Shown here: positions 12,526 through 24,500 of the stretch, piece after piece
Numbering within the stretch: the stretch's first letter is position 1
Layout: every line of letters starts with the position of its first letter
NCBI GenBank assembly: GCA_019009955.1
Contig: CM032233.1
Location: forward strand, 118,494,501 to 118,558,500
Direction of reading: 5' to 3'
From: Riptortus pedestris
Lineage: Eukaryota > Arthropoda > Insecta > Hemiptera > Alydidae
DNA: 64,000 nucleotides
Translations under genes and position numbers: made by a program
The notes under the pieces: model-generated
Database searches by the model: none
The model's input: only the letters and a program-made list of their open reading frames with translations
Told to the model about the DNA's origin: nothing

Positions 12526-13658
12526 GTTTGAACCGAAAAAAAATGTTTTTTATTGGTGACCCTTTCCATAAAATATGAATAATATATAAAAAATATTGGG
12601 CCAAGAATAAGAAATACAATTATATTGTTTAATCCCCCCATATGATATTGGTTTTGTTAATAATCCTTAATGGTTTTCGAGGTAAAATTGAATATACTGT
12701 ATTTTATTTTTGACATCTGATTTATTTTTACTCAACTCCATGAGTATTGCATTTTGGTAAAGTAAAGAACATTCGTCTAGTACAGTTTAATTGATACTGA
12801 AAATTAACATGATTAAAACAATTGGCTACACAAGTTTTTGCAAATAACTTTACTTAGTCTTGATTCTAGGATTTTTTTTAAAAACTTATTCTTGAAGACT
12901 TTCATAATTTTTTAGCCTGCATTGTTTATGACAAGGAACCGTACTGTTTCGCCCATGTGCCCGCCCGCACGTCACGCTTTTATATTTACAACCAGTGAAG
13001 GTAAATTCACGACGCCTGGCTTGAATGTGTACCACTTTATCAACGATCATTTCCTGTAGTCACTTCTACAAAATTCCACTTACGCTCCATTTGTAGGGTC
13101 TAAATATAGTGGTGGGTGGAAGGATTATGGCGCATAACACTTTTAGCAGCATGTAACTATTATGTTAGGGTTGAGATCAGAGAAACATTTTTGGAGAGTT
13201 GTTTCCTGCTTTCAGAGATCTATGAATTACCTAATACCTTCAGAGCTCCATATTCTATGGTTCAAGAGATCATATAACAGTTATTGCTCTGCAATAAATC
13301 AGTGACTTGCTTGCGTGAAAAGGACTACTAAACGTCAAAACGTAACAATAGTATTCAAAGAACCACAAAAGGGACTGTTACTTCTTGTTCTTTCAAGACG
13401 TTTTACGTTGAACTCTCAGTTTTAAGGATTCTTTTTAGTTGAGTTTTTTCTTATACTAATAACTTTCTCATTAATAGATCAGCAGATGTTTGGAAGATAA
13501 CACTCACTTCTCTTCTTCGAACCATTTATTAATTATCTCTTAATGAATTTAAAACGCTTCCTTACACGGCCATTAATTAAACGCTTCCTTATACCGCCTA
13601 CACTACATTCCGCTTAGAGTCAATACTCTTTTATTAGACTTGTTTTTTTCCTTAACCT
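12526..13658. other. No gene recognised
   Basis: AT-rich unique-looking sequence between the hammerhead foldback and the piggyBac-like relic. Confidence 0.5.
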
Positions 13659-13888
13659 TTAACTACTACCATGGGTCAAAAACGACCCGGGCATAAAATA
13701 AAAATGAAGGTTTCTCTGGTTTCTTGCTAGGCAGTGCCACCAGGTACCATGTATTCTCCCCTTAGTAACAGCTGTTGCAGTTAACCTCTTCGTCTTGTTT
13801 CTGCGATTACCTGTGTTTGTCTAATTAACTTATTGACCAGTCGTAGTAATTACGTTATTAAAACGTTGTTTAAAGTTTTCTTAGTGAT

Positions 13889-14190
13889 ATGGCTAATGAG
13901 GGTTTTATTGTGGATGGCAGACATTATAAGGATTGGTTGGCATATATGAACGAAGGTGATGGAAATCAGAATCCTGTGTCTGATGATAATGAGGATCTCA
14001 TGAGTAATTAATTACAGTGACAATCAGTCCATCATGATACAGATTCAGAAATACAGCTAAATGATGATAAATTGTGCAAAAGGTCTACCAGAAACATTCA
14101 AGAATATGCTATAAGTAAATGTAATAACACAGGTTGCAAGAATTACTCGGAATCTCTAAGTCTCTACCGGAACTGTGAAGATAAAATTTT
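13889..14190 (+). pseudogene. Possible piggyBac N-terminal coding remnant
   Basis: ATG followed by 40 codons, MANEGFIVDGRHYKDWLAYM and NEGDGNQNPVSDDNEDL, stopping at 14009; after a shift another frame continues with HHDTDSEIQLNDDKLCKRST and about 35 more residues. The acidic, Asp/Asn-rich N-terminus fits piggyBac transposases, which are variable there, so the call depends on the flanking ends. Confidence 0.35.
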
Positions 14191-14311
14191 CATTTATTTG
14201 TTAGTGTAGCAGGAGCCACACACTCAGTTTCTTTATTATTTAAGATATTAAATTACTTTCTGTTTCTTTGCACTTTTTTTTCGCTTAAATTGATAAGAAG
14301 AAAGAAGAACC

Positions 14312-14610
14312 AATCTTATTGCAAATTAAATGTACTATAAATATTGTTCTGTACATTTATTCTCTGTCTTGAATATTAACCGAGATATTTGCATTTGTAT
14401 TGTGCGTGTGGTCGGCAAGAGTCTGCTATGTTCGGGACTATCCGTCGAGAGCTAGTGCGGCCGTTTCCGTAACTATTCGTCCGTCGTGAATAGGTCTAGA
14501 GATACCTTACTACTACTGTTATTATGAGGCAGATTTCTCTATTGTAAAACTTCACGTGGGAAATCTGCGTAGCTTACGCAGCCCCTGCGTGACGGACTTT
14601 TTTCTAATAC
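14312..14610 (+). repeat. DR-A dispersed repeat, distal half
   Basis: Starts at CCAATCTTATTGCAAATTAA and ends at the distal terminus GCAGCCCCTGCGTGACGGAC then TTTTTT. Nested in the piggyBac-like relic. Confidence 0.85.
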
Positions 14611-14732
14611 AAATATGTTTTTTTGGAAAGTCTAAAAACAAGTTATTTTTATTGTATTTGTATTTTAAAATATGTCACGTTTGTTATATATTCTATTAAA
14701 ACATTATATCAAAAAAATTTAAACTTTTTTTG

Positions 14733-14757
14733 TGAGGGTCATAACTTATGACCCTCA
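14733..14757. repeat. 25-bp perfect palindrome beside the 65-bp one
   Basis: Arms TGAGGGTCATAA and its complement around a single C (14745). It shares GGGTC with the larger palindrome nine bases downstream. Confidence 0.9.
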
Positions 14758-14766
14758 TAAAAAAAC

Positions 14767-14831
14767 GTTACATAGGTACTGCCATGGGTCTCTTATGACT
14801 CATAAGAGACCCATGGCAGTACCTATGTAAC
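14767..14831. repeat. 65-bp perfect palindrome
   Basis: Arms 14767-14798 and 14800-14831 are exact reverse complements (32 bp) around a single C at 14799. Each arm starts GTTACATAGGTACTGCCATG going inward. It forms the right end of the piggyBac-like relic. Confidence 0.95.
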
Positions 14832-15276
14832 TTTAAAACAAGGTAGTAGTTGAAGGTTAATAATTCAGATAGGGGTTTGTTATTATCGGAACGTATATTT
14901 TGATAATTAATCTGATAATTACATAGCACATTTTTTATCGAAATTGCATTTACAATGTATACTTCCATCAATTGGACACAACTCTGCATCGCATACTCAT
15001 TAAATATTTTTCTTTTAATTGTTTAGGAATGGTGCTTTATCACTCAAATACAAAATCTTCAGTTCTCCGTCTTGAATCTCTCTCTACTCGATAAATAAAC
15101 AACCCAGCTTATGTTAAACTTATATGGTTGCTTACGCTCCAATTTTACTTGAGATCTTACTTAGTAATTTTGTTTGAAAATATTTTTGCAATACTAGATT
15201 GAAAATCTGAGTCATTTATGGGTCTCTAAGCAATCAATAGGGTAACTGTATATATATGTTGTGGTAGTTATGTAAA

Positions 15277-15316
15277 CTCCTGAAGAGGTTTCATATGATG
15301 TGAAACATGTAGAGAC
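15277..15316 (+). ncRNA. Hammerhead-like motif with CTC/GAG stem I
   Basis: CTC (15277-15279), CTGAAGA (15280-15286), GAAACATGTA (15302-15311), GAG (15312-15314). Relative to 12472, the middle stem I pair changes from C-G to T-A with pairing kept. The stem II region can also fold as GTTTCA/TGAAAC, which would compete with the ribozyme fold. Confidence 0.4.
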
Positions 15317-15475
15317 GATTAATGTTTTCAAGAAGGGAAGTGGATCTTTCTAACTAAATGACTGTGGTCTCATCTCTTTATAATTGAAAGTTGGAGAGAA
15401 ACAATATTAATAATATTTCTTGGTTAGCTTACTTTTGTTGTTGAACTTCCTTATTCCATACTTCATTCTATAGAA

Positions 15476-15596
15476 TTTTAGCAGATTTTCCTTAGGGGGA
15501 AGCTATTGAGGTCGTACTCATGACGCGAGTTTCGAAAAATTTCTACAAATGTCCTTCGATCCTACCCAGGAGATGACGAAAATGAGGTCCGTTCAA

Positions 15597-15654
<58 letters not shown>

Positions 15655-16135
15655 CTGTTAACGCTCTAGCGGTCGCAATTTTTGTTTGATCGTTATCAAA
15701 CTAGAAATTTAATCGTTTTATGTAAAAAGAAAGATCAAGTTCGTTAATGGCTGAAATCGGACCAGTGGGAGGGGGGGGTTTAGAGGGGGGATTTTTGAAA
15801 ATTCAAAATATATCCGTTATTATGCGTCGGCTCGAAAAATAGTATAGAATCAATCTTATTGCAAATTAAATTTAATATAAATATTGTTCTATACATTTAT
15901 TCTGTATCTTCAATATTAACCGAGATATTTGCATTTTTATTCTGGGTGTGGTCGGCAGGAGTCGGCTATGTTCGGTACTTTCCGAAGAGAGCTCTAGCGG
16001 CCGTTTCTGTAACTGTTCGTCCCTCGCGAATAAGTTTAGAGATCACTTACTACTACACTTGTTATTGGGCAGATTTCTCTACTGTTAAACTTCACGTGGG
16101 AAATCTGCTTAGTTTACGCAGCCCCTGCGTGACGT
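15476..16135 (+). repeat. DR-A dispersed repeat, near full length
   Basis: The most complete copy, about 660 bp: proximal end TTTTAGCAGATTTTCCTTAG, (TA)n at 15602-15650, G-rich run, ACCGAGATATTTGCATTTTT, and distal end CACGTGGGAAATCTGCTTAG...CCCCTGCGTGACG. Confidence 0.9.
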
Positions 16136-16954
16136 TCTGGACAAAATACAGTTTTGATTTAGATCTCTTTGCTTAACACGGCTCCCAACACCTAGATACG
16201 ACTAAAACTTTATTAAGGAAGTCCTCTTCCAGGTCATCAAGTTTCTTCCATGTATTATAGTTGTCATCCTAAGACTGCGTAAACAAACCATATTTCCCAA
16301 AAGTGTAAAGACATACTGATGTTATATCACATTCTTTTTTCTAGTTCTCCCGTTATATGAATCCTACTATGTGATTCACACATGAAACTTGCGTTGGTCA
16401 AAACTTTTGAAGAAAATTCGCATAAGAGCCTTTCGAGATTTACTGAAACTTGAAAATGTAAAAACACGAAACGCGCAACAAAAATTTATCGATAAGCAAT
16501 TTCAGGGCATGATTTACAACAATATTGTGCAAGTGAAATTATTAGATTTCGCCTTAAGGTATATCTACAAAGGAGGTTGTACACAAACTTCACATCAAAC
16601 CTACCTAGAAGAGAAAACTCTGATTAGATTTCAGCAATTAACCTTCCAGTCACAGTTACTGATCATGCCTAAACTAAAAATTAGCACATTTCAATGTCAC
16701 TCGTTCATTACGAATTCGGTAGTTGGCCGAAAATGGACCAGGAGAAGAATGGACGTTTGGAGCGTTAAATTACAAAAATTTCAATATTTTCGATAATCTT
16801 ATGGAACACTTTATTTGCAAGAGCTGTCGGTTGTTCTTCGCGCGGGGCAAAATTGCATACATTAACATGAGCCCAGACATCATTCTATATTTGAGAAATT
16901 TTTCTTATGTGAAGTTCTTTTTAAACCATAGAGTTCTAACCATGAAACAGATGA
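16136..16954 (+). other. Unassigned region with a 135-codon frame
   Basis: The frame 16389-16796 (MRWSKLLKKIRIRAFRDLLK onward) is basic and has no motif I recognise, and no splice or promoter support. It may be chance or a decayed transposon. Confidence 0.3.
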
Positions 16955-17163
16955 TTATTATTATTTATCAACACTTTTTGCTACTCTGACTAATTGGGAT
17001 TGGTTACCAGTCTTTTCTAGTCAGGGTGGCACTAAGGATTTTATTTAATGAGTTTGTCACTGAATAAATTCCTGTTGCCCAGGCTGGAATCGAACTCACT
17101 ACTCTAGATTTACTATGTAAGATTGAGCCCAACGCTTTAATCCACATGGCTAACCTGAGCCCC
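16955..17163 (-). mobile_element. tRNA-derived SINE, second copy
   Basis: Minus-strand copy of the element at 38191, with B box GAGTTCGATTCC (17086-17097) and the same body. Flanked by TGAAACAGATGA (16943-16954) and TGAAATAGATGA (17164-17175), a 12-bp target duplication with one change. Confidence 0.82.
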
Positions 17164-17412
17164 TGAAATAGATGAATCTATTCCTACATAAATTATTCAA
17201 CTTGATAAATGTGCTTCATGCATATTTATAGTTTTTATTATTTTTTTTTTTTTTATTATTTACAAAATATTAAACTTTTGGAATATTTCATTGGTGCTTA
17301 CATATTTATTGACAGAACAACTCATTAATTACTAGTGAAAAAAATGAACAATGTTTGAATGTTTTTGTTATGCATAATTGTTATAGGTATTGATTTATTT
17401 ATTGATTTTCAG

Positions 17413-17478
17413 GGATTGAAAACAACCAGTGGAGTTCTGAAGATGCACGCTTAATTTGGATCGCTAGGTTTAATCAAG
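17413..17478 (+). other. Orphan exon candidate (66 bp)
   Basis: A 66-bp segment flanked by a strong acceptor (TTGATTTTCAG) and a consensus donor (CAAG|GTAAGT). One frame is open throughout, reading IENNQWSSEDARLIWIARFN. Joined to the acceptor at 21515 that frame would stop before the mucin ATG, so it would act as 5'UTR there. It could equally be a coding exon of an unseen gene. No neighbouring exon was recognised. Confidence 0.35.
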
Positions 17479-17629
17479 GTAAGTTTTCTATTATTTCTTA
17501 ATTACCTTATTATTTTGAACAAGTTGAAATATTTTTAGAGAATTATAGCAGATAGATAACGAGAGACAGATTATATTATAGGTGACTATTGCACGTCTAC
17601 AAATAATGTTTACTCATTTGAATAGCTTT

Positions 17630-17737
17630 TTAAGCAGCTATTGAGGTTGTACTTAACTCGATTTTTGACTATTTTCCTCAAATGTCCATCGATCCTACCT
17701 AGATGCCGAAAATGAGCCCGTTCAAAATTATATATAT
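17630..17737 (+). repeat. DR-A dispersed repeat, proximal fragment
   Basis: AGCAGCTATTGAGGTTGTAC to CCCGTTCAAAATTATATATA, where the hammerhead-type element is inserted. Confidence 0.75.
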
Positions 17738-18010
17738 ATCGTGTTGCTGTTTTTGTGGAGGTTTGGTCAATGTTGGTGAAAGACACTTCTTAGTTTATGC
17801 TGATATTTCGGAAATTTTATTTTTTCTTCTACAGGGCTGTAAAAATATAGTTGCTACTTTATAATATTGCACATTGTTGTTAAATTAGAGTGTAACAGGA
17901 GGTGTTTATGCTAGTTTTACTTACCAAGACTAAAGATACTTAAAAATTGCTATACATATTGCACTAGAGTTACTGGTTACAGTAACCTTCCCTGGTTTGT
18001 TTACATTGAA
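17738..18010 (-). mobile_element. Solo relative of the 8417-8691 element
   Basis: Minus strand carries the same centre (AACTCTAGTGCAATATGTAT), an extra 90-bp insert, a degenerate hammerhead core (CTGTAGA) and the same 3' end ACCAACATTGACCAAACCTC. Inserted in the (TA)n of a DR-A copy. Confidence 0.65.
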
Positions 18011-18204
18011 TAGGCCCACAGCCGGGAAATTTCAATAATATGTAAGAATTTGAGTTATGGATTTTAAAATGCCCCTTGTAGGACATCAGTGTTAGTGAAA
18101 AATAATAATAGACCAATTAATATTTTTGAGTACTCCTGTTATTAATTCTTTAATAAACTAAAACTAATTAGTATTACGAGTAGTTATAAAATGATGGGAG
18201 CAAA

Positions 18205-18900
18205 TATACAGGGCCTGCGTTAACTAAGCAGATTTTCCACGTGCGTCACGAATTCGCATCTCAAAATGTAAAGGTTCAATGAGAACATTATTTGGTATTT
18301 AGGCTTCAAATAAAATGTTTCATAATATACCTGCTTATTGTTAATATGACATGAGTAGGAATGGGGGTTTACAGATGGCCGAAAACTAAAAAAATGCAAT
18401 AATAATCAAGAAAAAAAAACAAATAGAACTTTACATTTGCAATAAGATTGGTTCTATAGAATTGTTCGATACGACGCATAATAACGATGATATTAAGGAT
18501 TTCCCACTGGATTTCAGTAATTAACGAACTTGATATTTAATTTTATGAAACACGTTTTATTATCGAGTTGGTAATGATCAAACAAAAATTGCGACCGCTA
18601 GAGCGTTAACAGACAAATATATATGTATATATTTTTAATCTTCAGGGCTAAAAAATTCTATAAGTTTGCTTTAGTTTTAGTTCCAAATATTCAGGATTAT
18701 GACCTAAACACGGAGATGGGGAAATGTAAAAATATTGTGCACATGAAAGCCTTGTCAAAAAAAAAAAAAAAGTCATCATTCTGCCTCTAATGATTCCGAG
18801 CGAAGCCGCGTACCTTAGCTAGTATATATATATTTTTCGGACCTCATTTTGACATTTTCATCGATTGACATATGAGGAAGTTTTTTAAAAATCGCTTAAT
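18205..18900 (-). repeat. DR-A dispersed repeat split by a CTAGCT insertion
   Basis: Distal end CTGCGTTAACTAAGCAGATT, variant segment with TTTGGTATTTAGGCTTCAAA, then TTGCGACCGCTAGAGCGTTA; interrupted at 18640-18830; resumes with CGGACCTCATTTTGACATTT. Confidence 0.85.
18640..18830 (-). mobile_element. CTAGCT-family repeat, 5' part
   Basis: Minus strand begins CTAGCTAAGGTACGCGGCTT and keeps the CACAATATTTTTACATTT block seen near 10300. Inserted within the (TA)n of a DR-A copy; DR-A sequence resumes on both sides. Confidence 0.7.
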
Positions 18901-19126
18901 GAGTACGATGTGTTGAAAGCTTAACTGCGTAGTCCACCCCAATGCTGAAATTTAGGGACAGGAGATGTGACCTTGGTACAGACCGACGACCGTTGAATCC
19001 CTGCCCAAAAAGAAAAGCCACGGCAAGACAGGTTCGCAGTAGTAGGTTGTTCACCGCGATAATTTGTAGCCAATCATGGTCTAAGTTCACTTTAAATTTC
19101 AGCTAGACAACACGGTCTCTAGACAA

Positions 19127-19715
19127 AAAAAACGTCCGTCACGCAGGGGCTGCGTAAACTAAGCAGATTTCCCACGTAAAGTTATACAATAGAGAAATCT
19201 CCATACGAGTGCCGAATAGTACGAAAACGACAGAACTAGCTTTCGCCGGAAACGAAGCAGCGGCCATAGCTCGTTCGTTACACTTAATAAAAATGCAAAT
19301 ATCTCTGTTAATATTCAGTATAGAGAATACATGCATATAATAATATTTATAGTAAATTTAATTTGCAATAAGTTTGGTTCTATACAAGTTTTCGATCCGA
19401 CGTATAGTAACGGAGATATTTTGAATTCTCGAAAATCCCTCCTCTAAACCCCCCCCCCTCCCACTGGTCCGATTTCAGTCGTTAACGAACTTGATCTTCC
19501 TTTTTACATAAAACGATTAAATACCGAGTTTGGTGACGATTGTACAAAAATTGCGACCGCTAGAGTGTTAACAGACAAATATATATATAGGTTTGAACGG
19601 ACCTCATTTTCGTCATCTCCTGGGTAGGATCGATGGACATTTGAAGAAATTTTTCGAAAATTGCGTCATGAGTACGACCTCAATTGCTGATTTCCCATAA
19701 GGGAAATCTGCTAAA
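19127..19715 (-). repeat. DR-A dispersed repeat, near full length
   Basis: From GTCCGTCACGCAGGGGCTGC to TTTCCCATAAGGGAAATCTG CTAAA. It is directly followed by the start of another copy in the same orientation. Confidence 0.9.
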
Positions 19716-20845
19716 AGTCCGTTACGTAGTGGCTGCGAAAACTAAGCAGATTTCCCACGCACTGGATTACACACTAGTCTCATCTCATCATATATTCTCA
19801 ATTTCTAATTATAAATTCGATGAGCGGAAGTTGGGATTTACGGAAAGCTGAAAACATGAAAGTATGAATAATTAGCGTATAGTATGAACAATTCACAAAT
19901 ATGACCATTAGAAATGACAGAAATGGTTAAATATTGAGTAAGGTATAGATAAAATATACACTTTCAAATCAAAAACAGGAAAATCTCAATTTATGACTTC
20001 ATCACAAAATCAGATTGCATGTATCTAGCATAGTTAAACACTAATAGTTTAACAAGATTGGTTCTATAATATTTCGATACTCATAATAACAGAGATATCT
20101 TGAATTTTCAAATTCCACCCCCCCCCTAAACCCCCCTTATCCCTAGTCCGATTTCAGCCATTACCGCTATGAACTTAAGTTCTGCATTAAACTGTTAAAT
20201 TTCATGTATAGTATAGATAAAAGAAATATTTTCGAGTGAATCCGTTAAATCCTCCTCGTACCCCCTCCTCTCGTTCCTAGTCCGATTTCAGCCATTTATG
20301 AATATGAACATTAGACTTGAATTGATCGGTTAAATATTGAGTATGGTACAGTTCAAGTAAACATTTTCAATTGGTGGCGTCATGAAACTATTTATTTACA
20401 TACACCTCATACAATAAAAGTTCAATAAAAAGAGTATTTGGTATTTAAGCTTGGAATAAAGAGCTTAATGATATAACTACTTATTGTTAACGACATGATT
20501 AGGAGTTGGGATTTACTGAAAGCTTAAAATTAAAAAATGCGAATATCGCGTTAATAATCACGATAGAGAAAAAATTATCTAACATCATTTTTAGGAAATT
20601 ACATTTGAAATATGATTAGTCATATTCAATATTTCTATCTGACATATAATGACTGAGATATTTCGAATTTTTAAAAGCCTCCCATTAACGAACTTGTTCT
20701 TTATGTTTTCATTTAATAAAACTTTTAAATATCGAGTTTGGTTACGATCAAACAAAAATTGCAACCGGATGAGCGGTAACGGACATATATACATAATTTT
20801 GAACGGGCCACATTTTCGTCATCTTAAGGGAAATCTACTAAAACG
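19716..20845 (-). repeat. DR-A dispersed repeats, fused partial copies
   Basis: Begins GTCCGTTACGTAGTGGCTGC immediately after the previous copy. Contains repeated C-rich segments (20118-20140, 20258-20275), a second interior start near 20440 and an end at CATTTTCGTCATCTTAAGGG. Confidence 0.75.
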
Positions 20846-21515
20846 AGCGCACTTTAATCAAACACAGAGTTAATATATAATGTAACAATATATTCTTAGG
20901 GACTTCTGTTTTAAGCAATAAGAAGACTTCTAGAGAAGTTATCCGCAGTAGGTCTAGTGACATAAATTTAAATTACATTTAGATCATGATTAACAACATT
21001 CGGCCGATGTTGACAATTTTCATTCAATATTGCCACTAACTAATAAGTGTTACAGTTCCTGTTTGACATAGACTCTGCCACCTTAATAGACGATTCAGTG
21101 TTGGCCAACACTCCTTCAACTAGCTCCACCCCCTATAGCACAAGCAATTCTACCTATCACGATGTTGATCGGTTTGTTAGCGTCCAATACAAACCTCCTG
21201 GTTAATCGCAATGCACTGACGGATTAGATCACGTGAAAGGCATTCACATCATATTTCGCATATAAAATAGGTAGTTACACTTTGTTTAAATCGGTTAAAA
21301 TGACTTCAAGGATGTGATATTTTAATTCGGAATATTATTATTTGGCAATGAAATAAAGCAATAAGATGTTCTCTTCTATTGTGCCAATAAAGCTCGATAA
21401 AAACTTCCAAGATCAATTAGTTATGAATTTTGTAAAAAATTATTAATAAAATATGTTTTGATATATATCCACACATTCTAAAAATAATCTAATTTAAAGT
21501 TTTTTTTGTTCACAG
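20846..21515 (+). other. Upstream region of the mucin-like gene
   Basis: No DR-A sequence. Ends in a polypyrimidine-AG acceptor. No clear promoter, as the transcription start is presumably further upstream. Confidence 0.4.
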
Positions 21516-21525
21516 ATTTTTCACT

Positions 21526-24500
21526 ATGCTATTGAGAGGTGCTGCCAGTGTTCTCATAACATTGGTGTTTTGTGCAGCAGAAAACAACGTACCTCGGTGG
21601 AGTAAACCGGATCAGGACCTGAAATTAGGCGAATGGGTACCTTTAAATAATGACAGACTGCCTCAAGAATCAGCAAGGATTCCAAGTGCCATTAATCCTC
21701 AACATCAAATCAATCAAGGACTCTTGAGGAATACTCCATCTTCACACCAATTTGAGGAGGATTACCAACCTAAACAAGTCTTTGGTTCTCAAAGCCCGCC
21801 TCCAAGAATAGCTCTTCTTCACCCTCAGAGCATTAATACTCAACCTGTTCTACAACCACAAATTCCATCCCAGCAATTACTCTCACATTTTCTTAACCAA
21901 CAGATAGAACAAGGCAGCTTACCTATTTTCAGCCGAGCGCTGTTACAAGGCCAGCCAGGGCTTAATCCGAACTATTTTCCTCAACAAGACAATTATAACT
22001 TAAAACCAGTTTATAACCAGCCTCAAGAATTCCAAAATGGGCAGTACAATGTTGATACAAATGATGACACCAATGGTCGATACAATGAGAAAAGTAAACA
22101 TCAAGGGATCCCTGGAAGAGGTCATTTAATTCAGAAGGAAGGACAGCGGGTACCTCACAGTGATGAAACAGATAACAAAAATTTACCTTCTTCTCCACAG
22201 AATGAAAAGGAAGAAGTACAAATTCTCTATGTCCCTGTAGAAATGTTGAAACAACAAGAACAAGCAAGACAACAAGCTGCTAAAGCTATTTCTAATCAAG
22301 ATGAAAGACAGGCATTCTCTCAGAATTTGCCGAGTGCAAATATTCGACAGCAGAGCAATCAAAAACAAGCCACAAAATTTAGGCATCCGATTCAACCATT
22401 GAAAGAACAAGTTCCTGCCTACCATTTGCGAGAAGCATTGTCTCCAGCAAAAGAAAATCCCACATTCTCGAATCCTGAGGTAAATGAAGAGAAAACTAGA
22501 GTCCGGAATTCAGGTGGGCTCCCCCAATATTCTGAACATAAAACAGCAATACCCTCTAGAAATGACTATACACGAAAATACAAAACACAAGATACCGAAA
22601 GGCCTTCGTATTCGCCATCTCCCAATAAAGAACAGGTAGGAGACGAAAGTACAATTCAAGATGAGGTCTCGGATTACAGAAATCTTCCCCCAACAAGAAG
22701 AGCTCCACAGAAAGATAATTATAGCAGACAGCAACAACTTCAACAACAACAAACAACTTTGCCACCACCAAATCAGCCACCACTCTCAGTGTTCATGGAA
22801 ACTTCGCCGAACAATAGGGTTGGTGACGTTCTTAGCTTATTGAAAGGTTCCAAAACCATTCCTGTGTTAGATTCTATAGGGCCTGATGCACCACAAGTAT
22901 TTGTAGGACCATCCAACTTAAACACACCATCCGGCTATATTAAATATGAATTGCCTTACTTATCATCATTGAACAGTAATAATGCAGAGCATAAGCTACT
23001 GCAAGTTCCCTTTTTTGTCGCACCTTTAAATTTCCAACCACCTGCAGGATTTGCTAAGATTCCATTTCCACCACCACATATAGGGTCAGTAGTCCTCTCA
23101 AATATAACAAGTCACAGAAATATTGATAATAGAAATATACCTACTCCCTCAAGTTTGGATGAACAAACTGCAAACTATAAAGAATCATTCACCATTCCAG
23201 CTGACATTTCATCAATAAGCCCTCAGCTTCCATCATTAATTAATTCTTTACAAGAAGACGAATTCACAGGTATTTCTTCTACCGAATCTCTAACAGAACC
23301 CACTGAAGAACCAACACCAAAATACAGGAGACCTATTAGTTCAAGAGGAAGACAACATAATAGAGGTTCACAAAGGGGGTACGTTACGGCAGCAACTACT
23401 ACAACGACAACAAGAAGACCAAGCTCAAGACAGAGGAGGCCTTCTAACAGGTATTATAATCAGAGGAATAATCACCAAGATGATTCAAAAGAAAATATAC
23501 CGGAAAAAAATTTAGAGAATGAATACAGTGGTGATAATTACTTCACGCAAAAAGCGAACAGAAGACCAGAAACTAAACAAGCACAAAATTTGCCTGCAGG
23601 CCTACTGAACAAAAGTCCAGAACCTAATATTGATGAACAACATGCATTAGGAGTTCAGTACACTAGTACTCTTGGAAATGAAAAACAGGAGCAAAGAACT
23701 ATTGAACAAAACCAGGAAAATTATTTTACTCATAATCCAGTTTTATCCAATTACCCAACGGATGAGACTATTCATCCTAATGACGGCAGATCTGAAATTG
23801 TGTACAAACAAGGAAGAATAGAAAATTTACAGCAACCAATGGCACAATTATTCCATGACACAAGACTCTCAGGAGTTAATGACTTTCACAAAGGTGCTCT
23901 GAACAATCCAAGTGGCGCTGATACAAGTCAAAACTCAAATATCAATGACTACAGACTTGCGGAACAGCAAGCTTTAATTAAAACATTGAACAATTACGAA
24001 CAAGGAAATTTCCAATCTCCGGCTGAAACACACCTCCCTAGTTCCGATGGTAGTTCCTCAAAGCTCAATGGATACGAAGAACTTAATTACAGGAAAAACC
24101 AGAAAGGCGAAAATCTGAATTCGCCGGATATCCAAAACCAGAAACATAACTTTAGATCCCAAAATAAATATGCTGGGAACCCATCAGCCAAAGCAGAAGA
24201 TTCAGGAGTAGAAAATACTCACGCTCACGTGGAAGTAGGCCAAACACAAAATGATGACAGATCACATCATCGAAATCATGAGGCACATAATGAAGCACCT
24301 GCTACAAGTTATTTAGAAAATTCTGATGTGCAGAACACATCTCCTGACAGTTTCACTGGAGATTTGAACAACTACAGGGGGAGAGGTAATCAGGACAAAT
24401 TATCTGACGCCCAATATCAACCCAAATATCAAGAGCAAAATATCCATCAAAGTGCATTAAATAGTGGGGATTTTAATGATCAAGTAAATAATTACGAAGG

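Larger units (their letters stand above)
13659..14836 (+). mobile_element. piggyBac-like relic with nested DR-A copy
   Basis: Left TTAA (13659-13662) then CTACTACCATGGGTC; right end contains TACTGCCATGGGTC reading inward before TTAA 14833-14836. The right end carries two palindromes. A DR-A fragment (14312-14610) is inserted inside. Assignment rests on TTAA ends, the shared 14-base end block and the coding remnant at 13889. Confidence 0.5.

Noticed and set aside
15476..16135. DR-A as a Helitron
   Set aside because: One orientation ends in a palindrome followed by CTAA, which is suggestive, but the other end is preceded by G rather than A, the hairpin lies too close to the end, and the two ends share inverted sequence.
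16389..16796. A 135-codon hypothetical gene
   Set aside because: No motif, splice site or codon support; kept only as an unassigned region.
1..20900. Apparent conserved protein frames in DR-A copies (for example NGPHFRHL-type readings at 20649-20873 and 35884-36171)
   Set aside because: The similar peptides arise because the DNA is repeated; most copies carry stops and the frames cross (TA)n runs.
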